Below, piece after piece: positions 5,866-11,251 of a DNA stretch of 11,251 bases; position 1 is the stretch's first letter, and each line of letters opens with the position of its first letter. A program made the translations under genes and the position numbers. The stretch lies in assembly GCA_011046405.1 (NCBI GenBank), contig DSAR01000196.1, positions 1-11,251 of the forward strand, read 5' to 3'. A model generated the notes under the pieces. The model worked only from the letters and a program-made list of their open reading frames with translations. It made no database searches and had not been told where the DNA came from. The DNA comes from Chloroflexota bacterium (GTDB taxonomy: Bacteria; Chloroflexota; Anaerolineae; B4-G1).

Positions 5866-8193
5866 TTATTGGGCCTCTCTGAAAATCACCGGCAGCCGCA
5901 ATTTATAGATCCACTGGCCGAGGAGATATTCCCCCACGTCGTACAGGGGGCTCGTTAATTCATCTTTGTCGGGATGCAGGCACGTTCCCGGGCAAGCAAC
6001 CGCCTCCCACACGCCATCCGTTTCTGTTTCGTGGTACAGTTTCAGGCCTTCCTCGCTCATGACGCCGCTTATGTTATCGGCGTTGTAGCGCCACGTCAAG
6101 GTGATCGAACGGGAAAACGGAGCAGTCGCCATTTGTCCATTTTGATAGGCCATCAATCCGAAGGCCGAAAGTCCTCCCAGGTAATCGGGCGCTACCTGCG
6201 AGACCAGGCGTGGGATCAGGTAGATGACCGTCGTCGTCGTCACCGTCCCGGCGGAGACGTCAAGGGTCACGTCCCCACTGGTGGAAGTGATCACGACCCC
6301 ACTTTCTGGATACAGGGTCGCCGTCACAATGGCAGGGATCAACAAATCAACCCGATTGTTCTCCTCGCTCACCTCATCCAGAATGGCGTCGTCGTCCACT
6401 TCCAGGGTCAAGTGGTAAAAATCGTCGGCGACGTAGAGCGGCAGCGAATCCACATCAATTGTCGTCTGCTCCCCATAGAGCAGCGCGGGAACGGTGAAGC
6501 GTTGGGCCGGTACGAGCAGGCTGCCCCGCGTATCGCTCAGATACAGCGTGCCCGAAACGTCAGACGTCGGCCATATCCCTTCGTTGCCGACCCTTAAAGC
6601 GACGTCCAGGGCGCCGTTCTGCATCGTCGGCAAATCAAATTGCCACCAGACGTCCGTAATCGCCAGATCCGGGCGGGCGTCAAACGCAGCGTTCACCGTC
6701 GCTGTCACGTGATCGTTCCACGCCCGCTGGTCGTCAAATGCATTTTCGGGGTCTGCGTCCATCTCAATTGTCACGTCGAGGTCATACAAACCCGACTGGG
6801 TCAGAACGACCGACGCCGCCAGAAATGGTATCGGTTCCGCCTCGTAGCGAGCGGGGACGCTGAGAATCTGTTGCGCGCACGGCAACTTGACGCTGCCCGC
6901 CGTCAAGGCCGTGACACAGGATTCGATCGTCACCCCGTCGGCCGCCAATTTCCCCAGATTCGTCACCCAGGCGCTAACGGGCAGCGTCACCGCCGTCGTC
7001 TCATAAGGCTCGCCCAGGACTATATTTTGCAGGGGCGTCACATCCAACGTCACATGCGGCGAGATCGACAGATCGACGTACAGATCGTCGGCCGGCAAAG
7101 CGGCGGTGTAATCGGCGTAGGCCTGCCCCATGGCCGATATCGCCTTGGTCTTGCTGTGAAAAAGATATCCGTTGTACTGGCTGTCCTCGCTCAGGCTGTA
7201 CCAGGCCCAGGCCTGCACCAACCGACCGTTGTCCTGGGGCAAGCCAATCTCCGGGTAAGTCTCGCCCAGGAAGAGGTCGAAGGTCTCGATCATGAAGGCG
7301 CTCACCCGCGCGGGGGTGAATTTCCTGCCGTCCTCGTCGCTCAACCAATCCGGCCACAGGATGCCGTACTCGCTGATGATGAGGGGCTTGTCCTGCTCGC
7401 CCCGGCCCTTCATCCACTGGCGGAAGGCGATTAGATTATCGCGGAAGATGTCGATGTCGTCGGCGTCGCGGATTTTGTAGTCGATGCCGCAGCTCCGGGG
7501 CACGCCCGGCGGCGTGCTGGCCCCCCAACTGTCCCACACCTCCCGCAGCGCGAAGGCGTGGATGTTCCACACGTCCACCGGCATGGGCTCGCCATACGCC
7601 TGTTGGTACGTATCGAGCACCACGTCCAGGTACATCATCCGGCACGGCGTCGGCTGGACGATGCCGCCGTTGGCGATCACGGCGGTTGGGTCGACGCTCT
7701 TGATGTAATGATAGTACTCGTGGTAGACGTGGGCGTAGATCTCTGGCAGCACGGGGTTGCCCTGGTAGCAAGAATCCGGCTCGTTGCTCAACATCCATAG
7801 CGACCCCGGTTGGGCGGTCGCGATCTGGGCCATCGTCGCCTTGCTGGGGCTGACCTTTACCTCCGCCGGGTCGGTGTAGGGACTGCTGCAACTCCCAGCC
7901 GAGAAACGGATCAATTGCACGTAGGTCAGATGGTCCGGGTGGGCCGGGTTGGCGCTGTATCCCCAATCGCTGTACCATCCGGCGTTGAGTCGCGCGACGT
8001 CGAACTCGGTCAGGGGGGGCGATTTCTCACTGTCGAAACCGAAACGATCCCGGTCGCTGGGATAAGGGGGCAGGAAGTGCTGCCCGGAATTTATCGTGCG
8101 CGGAGCGCTCGCCGGATCCGCCCGCGAGACGATGACGCCAAACAGAAGCATACAACCCACACCCACCGCGATAAGCCACGTCAATCTTTTCAT
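5866..8193 (-). CDS. Secreted glycosidase-like protein: GH-A-type barrel plus CARDB-like beta domains
   Basis: A 775-residue exported protein. Residues 1-30 are a signal peptide (K-R, hydrophobic 5-22, cleavage probably in S-R-A or A-S-A). Residues about 45-365 look like a TIM-barrel glycosidase of clan GH-A: L-S-N-E-P-D places a candidate acid/base at Glu138, N-I-H-A-F has His212, and I-I-S-E-Y-G places a candidate nucleophile at Glu275, followed by A-W-A-W-Y-S-L (328-334). The spacing of the glutamates fits that clan. Residues about 369-500 and 507-620 are two CARDB-like Ig-fold domains (D-L-A-I-T-D-V; D-E-V-S-E-E-N-N-R-V-D), and about 625-700 is another beta domain (S-G-D-V-T-L-D-V-S-A-G-T-V). 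The mature protein has eight cysteines. The C-terminus ends K-L-R-L-P-V-I-F-R-E-A-Q. ATG 8193 follows GGGAGAGG. The substrate is unknown; a non-catalytic barrel is possible. Divergent from the dehydrogenase gene. Confidence 0.75.
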   Translation of the reverse strand: MKRLTWLIAVGVGCMLLFGVIVSRADPASAPRTINSGQHFLPPYPSDRDRFGFDSEKSPPLTEFDVARLNAGWYSDWGYSANPAHPDHLTYVQLIRFSAGSCSSPYTDPAEVKVSPSKATMAQIATAQPGSLWMLSNEPDSCYQGNPVLPEIYAHVYHEYYHYIKSVDPTAVIANGGIVQPTPCRMMYLDVVLDTYQQAYGEPMPVDVWNIHAFALREVWDSWGASTPPGVPRSCGIDYKIRDADDIDIFRDNLIAFRQWMKGRGEQDKPLIISEYGILWPDWLSDEDGRKFTPARVSAFMIETFDLFLGETYPEIGLPQDNGRLVQAWAWYSLSEDSQYNGYLFHSKTKAISAMGQAYADYTAALPADDLYVDLSISPHVTLDVTPLQNIVLGEPYETTAVTLPVSAWVTNLGKLAADGVTIESCVTALTAGSVKLPCAQQILSVPARYEAEPIPFLAASVVLTQSGLYDLDVTIEMDADPENAFDDQRAWNDHVTATVNAAFDARPDLAITDVWWQFDLPTMQNGALDVALRVGNEGIWPTSDVSGTLYLSDTRGSLLVPAQRFTVPALLYGEQTTIDVDSLPLYVADDFYHLTLEVDDDAILDEVSEENNRVDLLIPAIVTATLYPESGVVITSTSGDVTLDVSAGTVTTTTVIYLIPRLVSQVAPDYLGGLSAFGLMAYQNGQMATAPFSRSITLTWRYNADNISGVMSEEGLKLYHETETDGVWEAVACPGTCLHPDKDELTSPLYDVGEYLLGQWIYKLRLPVIFREAQ

Positions 8194-8210
8194 TCACCTC
8201 TCCCGATAAT

Positions 8211-8284
8211 CACTTGCACACTTGCAACTTGCAAACTTGCTACTTGCAACTTGCATACTTGCACACTTACCACTTACATCTTAC
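8211..8284 (-). repeat. Ten short imperfect repeats (GCAAGT/GTAAGT plus 1-2 bases) upstream of the secreted-protein gene
   Basis: On the minus strand this 74-bp tract is made only of units G(C/T)AAG(T/A) followed by one or two variable bases. Units are 7 or 8 bp and alternate to give mostly 15 bp for two. The last unit ends 17 bases before the ATG of the secreted-protein gene, so the tract lies in its promoter or 5' leader. The distal three units read GTAAG instead of GCAAG. It could be a slipped-strand repeat or an array of protein-binding half-sites; the sequence does not decide. Confidence 0.8.
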
Positions 8285-8308
8285 CAGAACATTGCCAAAG
8301 CGCAAGGA

Positions 8309-8337
8309 TTGGCGCGGCCCCCAAAACGTGCTAAAAT
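8309..8337 (+). promoter_or_regulatory. Putative sigma-70 promoter for the dehydrogenase-malQ pair
   Basis: TTGGCG (8309-8314), 17 bp, then TAAAAT (8332-8337). Spacing is optimal and both hexamers are close to consensus. Transcription would start near 8344, giving a leader of about 175 bases that includes the long hairpin at 8353-8495. Confidence 0.55.
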
Positions 8338-8349
8338 GATATGATATCA
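8337..8349. promoter_or_regulatory. Palindrome over the predicted transcription start, possible operator
   Basis: TGATAT-G-ATATCA is a perfect 6+1+6 inverted repeat. It begins in the last base of the -10 hexamer and is centred on 8343, where transcription is predicted to start. This is a position where repressors often bind. AT-rich dyads also arise by chance, so the operator role is inference. Confidence 0.35.
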
Positions 8350-8352
8350 AGT

Positions 8353-8495
8353 TACCCGACATCTCTGGATCACGAATGGCACGAATGGACAAATGGCACG
8401 AATTTCGGCTTCGAATTTCAAAAAACATTCGTGACATTCGACCATTCGTGTGATTCGTGATAGAAAATCAGACTCTTGGTCACGAATGTCGGGTA
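8353..8495. repeat. MITE-like or structured-leader element: CACGAAT inverted repeat with 10-bp outer inverted ends
   Basis: Outer ends TACCCGACAT (8353-8362) and ATGTCGGGTA (8486-8495) are perfect inverted repeats. Inside, arms 8369-8403 and 8427-8461 pair over 35 bases with 30 matches and no gaps around a 23-base loop. Each arm carries three CACGAAT-type or related GAAT motifs. No coding potential. It lies between the predicted promoter and the ribosome site of the dehydrogenase gene, so it would be transcribed as a long leader hairpin. A related but rearranged structure is at 11156-11251. Confidence 0.8.
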
Positions 8496-8509
8496 GTGAA
8501 GTCCAGATT

Positions 8510-8515
8510 AGGAGG
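8510..8515 (+). promoter_or_regulatory. Ribosome binding site deciding the dehydrogenase start
   Basis: AGGAGG stands 4 bases before ATG 8520. The frame is open back to 8457, but the added 21 residues are unconserved and come from the repeat element, so 8520 is preferred. Confidence 0.8.
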
Positions 8516-8519
8516 TCGA

Positions 8520-9506
8520 ATGATCACGTCAGTCCATCTGCTGCGTCCCCTCGACTCAGAAAACTTGATCTATTTCCAGCGCCAGCTGGATGCAGACTTA
8601 CACATCACCGCTGGCCCCGATCTTCCGGATCCGCCCGAGTACCACGTCCTCGTCGCCGGGCGGCCCCGGCGCGAACACGTCACCGCCAGCCCTAACCTGC
8701 ACACGCTGATCGTGCCCTGGACCGGTGTCCCCAACGAGACACGCGACCTGATGCTCGATTTTCCTCACGTCAGCGTGCACAACCTGCATTACAACGCCAT
8801 CGCCGTCGCCGAGATGGCGGTGACCCTGATGTTGGCGGCCGCCAAACACATCGTCCCTGTCGACCGCGCCTTTCGCGATCACGACTGGACCTCCCGCTAC
8901 CGCCCCACGCCCGCCATTCTCCTGGACGGCAAAACCGCCCTTATCTTGGGATATGGCGCCATCGGCCGGCGGGTGGCCCAGATGTGCCGGGGTCTCGGTA
9001 TGCAGGTGCTGGCCCTTCGCCGTCACGTCTCGAAACCGGGGGAGGGGGACGCCTACGCCGACGAGATCCACCCTCCACAAGCACTGGACAGTCTGTTACC
9101 CCGGGCCGACGCGCTCATCATCTGCCTGCCCCATACACCGGAGACCGACGGCCTCATCGGTGCCGAGGCGTTGAACCGGCTTTCGGACGGCGCGCTGCTG
9201 GTCAACGTGGGGCGTGGCCCCGTGCTCGACCAGGCCGCGCTCTACCACGCCCTCAAAGACGGGCCGCTCTACGCCGCCGGGCTGGACGTGTGGTACAATT
9301 ATCCCGACGACGAAGCCTCCCGCTCCCACACGCCGCCATCCGATTACCCGTTTCACGAATTGGAAAACGTGGTGATGAGCCCGCACCGGGCCGGGCACGT
9401 CGATGACCGGGATAAAAGTCGCCTGGATCAGCTCGCCATCTTGCTCAACGCCCTGGCTCGCGGCGAACCGGCGCCGAACAAAGTGAATCTCTCTATAGGC
9501 TATTGA
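8520..9506 (+). CDS. D-isomer-specific 2-hydroxyacid dehydrogenase family protein with atypical active site
   Basis: A 328-residue cytoplasmic oxidoreductase of the D-2-hydroxyacid dehydrogenase family. It has the split arrangement of the family: a substrate-side domain at 1-99 and 297-328 around a Rossmann domain. Visible motifs: A-V-A-E-M-A-V-T-L-M-L (95-105), dinucleotide loop G-Y-G-A-I-G (144-149), C-L-P-H-T-P-E-T (202-209), V-N-V-G-R-G-P-V-L-D (228-237) with catalytic Arg232, and M-S-P-H-R-A-G (286-292) with catalytic His289. The usual catalytic Glu, five residues after the Asp of A/G-x-D-V, is replaced: D256-V-W-Y-N-Y261-P. Arg167 sits where NAD-specific enzymes have Asp, suggesting NADP(H). 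Substrate unknown. malQ begins 25 bp downstream, so the two are probably one operon. Family assignment is firm; activity is uncertain because of the missing Glu. Confidence 0.88.
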   Translation: MITSVHLLRPLDSENLIYFQRQLDADLHITAGPDLPDPPEYHVLVAGRPRREHVTASPNLHTLIVPWTGVPNETRDLMLDFPHVSVHNLHYNAIAVAEMAVTLMLAAAKHIVPVDRAFRDHDWTSRYRPTPAILLDGKTALILGYGAIGRRVAQMCRGLGMQVLALRRHVSKPGEGDAYADEIHPPQALDSLLPRADALIICLPHTPETDGLIGAEALNRLSDGALLVNVGRGPVLDQAALYHALKDGPLYAAGLDVWYNYPDDEASRSHTPPSDYPFHELENVVMSPHRAGHVDDRDKSRLDQLAILLNALARGEPAPNKVNLSIGY

Positions 9507-9531
9507 CAAAGCCCCCGACATTCAGGAGTAA

Positions 9532-11058
9532 ATGATGACATCCCCAAGCCTCAACGACCGTCTCAGCGGTATCTTGCTACATCCCACCTCGCTCCCGGGT
9601 CGATTCGGCATCGGCGACTTCGGCGCCAAGGCCTACCAATTCGTGGATTTCCTGGTCGCCGCCGGACAATCTTACTGGCAAATGCTGCCCTTGAACCCCA
9701 CCGGTTACGGCGACTCTCCTTACCAGACCCACTCCGCCTTCGCCGGTAATCCCATGCTCATCAACATCGAGCGGCTGGTGGATGCAGGTTACCTCACAGA
9801 AGCAGACGTGGCCGACGCGCCCCACTTCTCCGACGAGCGGGTGGATTTCGGCGCGGTGAACCATCACAAGCGGCGTTTGCTGAACCGGGCCTTCGCCAAT
9901 TTCAACACAGGCGCTTCAAATGAACAACGCCAATCTTTTCTAACATTTTGTGAGCAGCACGATCACTGGCTTGACGAGTTCGCCCTATTCATGGCGCTCA
10001 AGGAAGCCCACGATCTGGAACCTTGGCAGGCGTGGGAGGATGAACTGATCCATCGCCAGCCCGAGGCGCTGTCCCGGTGGCGCGACAAGCTGGGCGAAGC
10101 GATAGAAGAGCATAAGTACATCCAATGGCGCTTTTTCGAGCAATGGCTGGCCCTCAAGCGATACGCCAACGAACGGAACATTCGCATCATCGGCGACATC
10201 CCCATCTTCGTCTCGATGGATAGCGCCGACGTCTGGGCCAACCCGCACCTGTTTCACTTCGACGAGGATCTCCAGCCCACCGTCATCTCTGGCGTTCCCC
10301 CCGACTATTTCAGTGAGACTGGTCAACTGTGGGGGCACCCCCTCTACCGCTGGGAGGTGATGGCGCAGAACGACTACGCCTGGTGGATCGAGCGCTTCCG
10401 CATGGCCTTCACCCAGGCCGACGTCGCGCGTATCGACCACTTCCGGGGCTTCTACAATTACTGGGAGGTCCCGGCCGGCGCCGAGACGGCAGTCGATGGG
10501 CGCTGGATCTACGGCCCCGGCGCTGCATTCTTCCACGCCGTCACCGACGCCCTGGGCCAGGTCGCCATCATCGCCGAGGATCTGGGCGATTTCGACGAAG
10601 AATCGCGCGCCGGCGTAGACGCTCTGCAGGAGGAATTTGGCTATCCGGGGATGAAGGTGCTCCAGTTCGCTTTTGCCGGCGGCCCCAACGATCCCTTTCT
10701 GCCCCACACCTACATCCGCGATTGCATCGCCTACACCGGCACCCACGACAACGATACCATCATCGGCTGGTACCAGGTCACATCTACCGAAGCCGAGAGG
10801 AACTGCGCCCGCCGCTACCTCGCCCGCGATGGGTCCGACATCGCCTGGGACCTGATCCGGCTGGCCTGGTCGTCGGTGGCCTGCACCGCCGTCACCCCAG
10901 CTCAGGATCTCCTGAGCCTGGGACACGAGGCCCGGATGAATACCCCCGGCACCGTCGGCCCGCCCAATTGGAGTTGGCGCTTCCGTCCCGGCACGCTGAC
11001 CGACGAAATCGCCCAACGACTCCACGATATGACTCAAGTCTACGGTCGATTGCCCTAA
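9532..11058 (+). CDS. malQ: 4-alpha-glucanotransferase (amylomaltase, GH77)
   Basis: A complete 508-residue GH77 enzyme that disproportionates maltodextrins in the cytoplasm, releasing glucose and building longer alpha-1,4-glucans, in maltose/glycogen metabolism. Signature: H-P-T-S-L-P-G...G-I-G-D-F-G (17-31), L-P-L-N-P-T-G-Y-G-D-S-P-Y-Q (52-65), S-A-F-A-G-N-P (68-74). Catalytic set: nucleophile Asp302 in A-R-I-D-H-F-R-G-F, acid/base Glu349 in I-I-A-E-D-L-G, and Asp406 in Y-T-G-T-H-D-N-D-T. The substrate loop P-P-D-Y-F-S-E-T-G-Q-L-W-G (256-268) is intact. There are two adjacent ATG codons (9532, 9535); AGGAG at 9524-9528 gives 3- or 6-base spacing, so the second may be used. It is of the short, bacterial-amylomaltase length, without the N-terminal extension of E. 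coli MalQ. Its last codon and stop overlap dispersed repeat copy 3. Confidence 0.95.
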   Translation: MMTSPSLNDRLSGILLHPTSLPGRFGIGDFGAKAYQFVDFLVAAGQSYWQMLPLNPTGYGDSPYQTHSAFAGNPMLINIERLVDAGYLTEADVADAPHFSDERVDFGAVNHHKRRLLNRAFANFNTGASNEQRQSFLTFCEQHDHWLDEFALFMALKEAHDLEPWQAWEDELIHRQPEALSRWRDKLGEAIEEHKYIQWRFFEQWLALKRYANERNIRIIGDIPIFVSMDSADVWANPHLFHFDEDLQPTVISGVPPDYFSETGQLWGHPLYRWEVMAQNDYAWWIERFRMAFTQADVARIDHFRGFYNYWEVPAGAETAVDGRWIYGPGAAFFHAVTDALGQVAIIAEDLGDFDEESRAGVDALQEEFGYPGMKVLQFAFAGGPNDPFLPHTYIRDCIAYTGTHDNDTIIGWYQVTSTEAERNCARRYLARDGSDIAWDLIRLAWSSVACTAVTPAQDLLSLGHEARMNTPGTVGPPNWSWRFRPGTLTDEIAQRLHDMTQVYGRLP

Positions 11059-11120
11059 CATGGCAGAAGCCGCTGCACTTCCAAGCCAGAGCCAATAAGG
11101 AACCATTGACCGCCAAATTC
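11052..11120 (-). repeat. Dispersed intergenic repeat, copy 3, head missing; overlaps the malQ stop codon
   Basis: Read on the minus strand, the stretch from GAATTTGGCGGTCAATGG (11120) to the tail GGCTTGGAAG, GCAGCGG, CTTCTGCCA and GTTAGGGC (11059-11052) matches copy 2 in its middle and tail. The first 36 bases differ at 3 positions, and the last 36 differ from copy 1 at 2. The head with GTTAGGGCCTAACC is absent. The TAA of malQ (11056-11058) is part of the terminal GCCCTAAC of the repeat. Confidence 0.8.
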
Positions 11121-11155
11121 GGTTCTTTGGGATTTCGCATGGCCGCGGTGAGAGA

Positions 11156-11251
11156 TTAGCCACGAATCCTTCGACTACGCTCAGGACAGGTTTGCACGAA
11201 TCAACACGAAAAACCCAAAGATTAGTGACAATTCGTGCAATTCGTGGCGAA
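11156..11251. repeat. Second CACGAAT inverted-repeat element, running to the window edge
   Basis: TTAGCCACGAAT (11156-11167) and ATTCGTGGCGAA (11240-11251) are inverted copies with one mismatch. Inside, TTGCACGAAT on the left pairs with ATTCGTGCAA on the right if the 24 or so bases between CCACGAAT and TTGCACGAAT are looped out. The element may continue past the window. It shares the CACGAAT/ATTCGTG theme of 8353-8495 but is not a simple copy of it. Confidence 0.6.
11168..11190 (+). repeat. Short dispersed motif (CTTCGACTACGCTCAGGA type) inside the CACGAAT element
   Basis: This 23-bp stretch contains CTTCGACTACGCTCAGGA followed by CAGG. I recognise near-identical sequences as common interspersed intergenic motifs in Chloroflexota and several other phyla. 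Here it sits in the left arm of the CACGAAT inverted repeat with no counterpart in the right arm, as expected for an insertion. The recognition is from memory and would need a genome-wide count. Confidence 0.5.

Noticed and set aside
8211..8284. Short repeats as CRISPR or replication-origin iterons
   Set aside because: Units of 7-8 bp are far too short for CRISPR. No DnaA boxes, rep or dnaA gene are nearby.
7810..8334. 174-codon plus-strand frame over the start of the secreted-protein gene
   Set aside because: Its tail is the translated short-repeat tract and its body is antisense to a signal-peptide-bearing protein.
8457..8519. Upstream extension of the dehydrogenase frame
   Set aside because: Encoded by the CACGAAT repeat element; AGGAGG directs translation to 8520.
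9985..11163. 392-codon minus-strand frame opposite malQ
   Set aside because: Antisense shadow of GH77 with the intact catalytic motifs on the other strand; its start lies in a repeat.

Overview
The window is a gene-dense stretch of about 60% GC bacterial DNA. It most likely comes from Chloroflexota (Anaerolineae or a nearby class). This assignment is an inference from gene content: a DUF4013/DUF4126 pair, a large secreted protein with CARDB-like domains ending in a Leu-Pro-Val-Ile-Phe-Arg tail, AT-rich intergenic regions full of small dispersed repeats, and a pcrA-type helicase. No rRNA, tRNA, CRISPR array, transposase or prophage gene was seen.

Layout. Positions 1-3136 form a run of five minus-strand genes. 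Read in transcription order they are yjbQ (3136-2720), a HEAT-repeat protein (2686-1991), a DUF2085 membrane protein with CH/CxxC cysteines (1978-1157), a DUF4013 membrane protein (892-212), and the first 52 codons of a DUF4126 membrane protein (157 to the window edge). The first three are separated by 33 and 12 bp and look like one operon. A 264-bp gap holding a dispersed repeat and a perfect TATAAT precedes the DUF4013-DUF4126 pair. Divergent from yjbQ is pcrA/uvrD (3251-5482, plus), probably leaderless. A 383-bp convergent gap (5483-5865) full of repeats separates it from a 775-residue secreted glycosidase-like protein on the minus strand (8193-5866). A 326-bp divergent gap (8194-8519) follows, carrying a run of short GCAAGT repeats, a plus-strand promoter, a palindrome and a long hairpin. 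The last block is a plus-strand pair: a D-2-hydroxyacid dehydrogenase relative (8520-9506) and malQ (9532-11058). The final 190 bp are again repeat-derived.

How the genes fit together. pcrA is a housekeeping repair and transcription-coupled helicase. malQ handles cytoplasmic maltodextrin/glycogen. The dehydrogenase is translated just ahead of malQ, probably on one mRNA. The secreted protein has the two glutamates expected of a clan GH-A retaining glycosidase and may act on an extracellular carbohydrate, but its substrate cannot be read from sequence. The membrane DUF cluster has no known function.

The most unusual content is non-coding. Three copies of one small repeat family (925-1042, 5515-5655, 11052-11120) sit directly at gene ends, and one supplies the malQ stop codon. 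A second family of CACGAAT-based hairpins (8353-8495 and 11156-11251) occurs twice, once apparently interrupted by a short sequence related to a widely dispersed motif. I found no convincing new defence or metabolic system. The repeat families and the atypical active site of the dehydrogenase are the items most worth following up.
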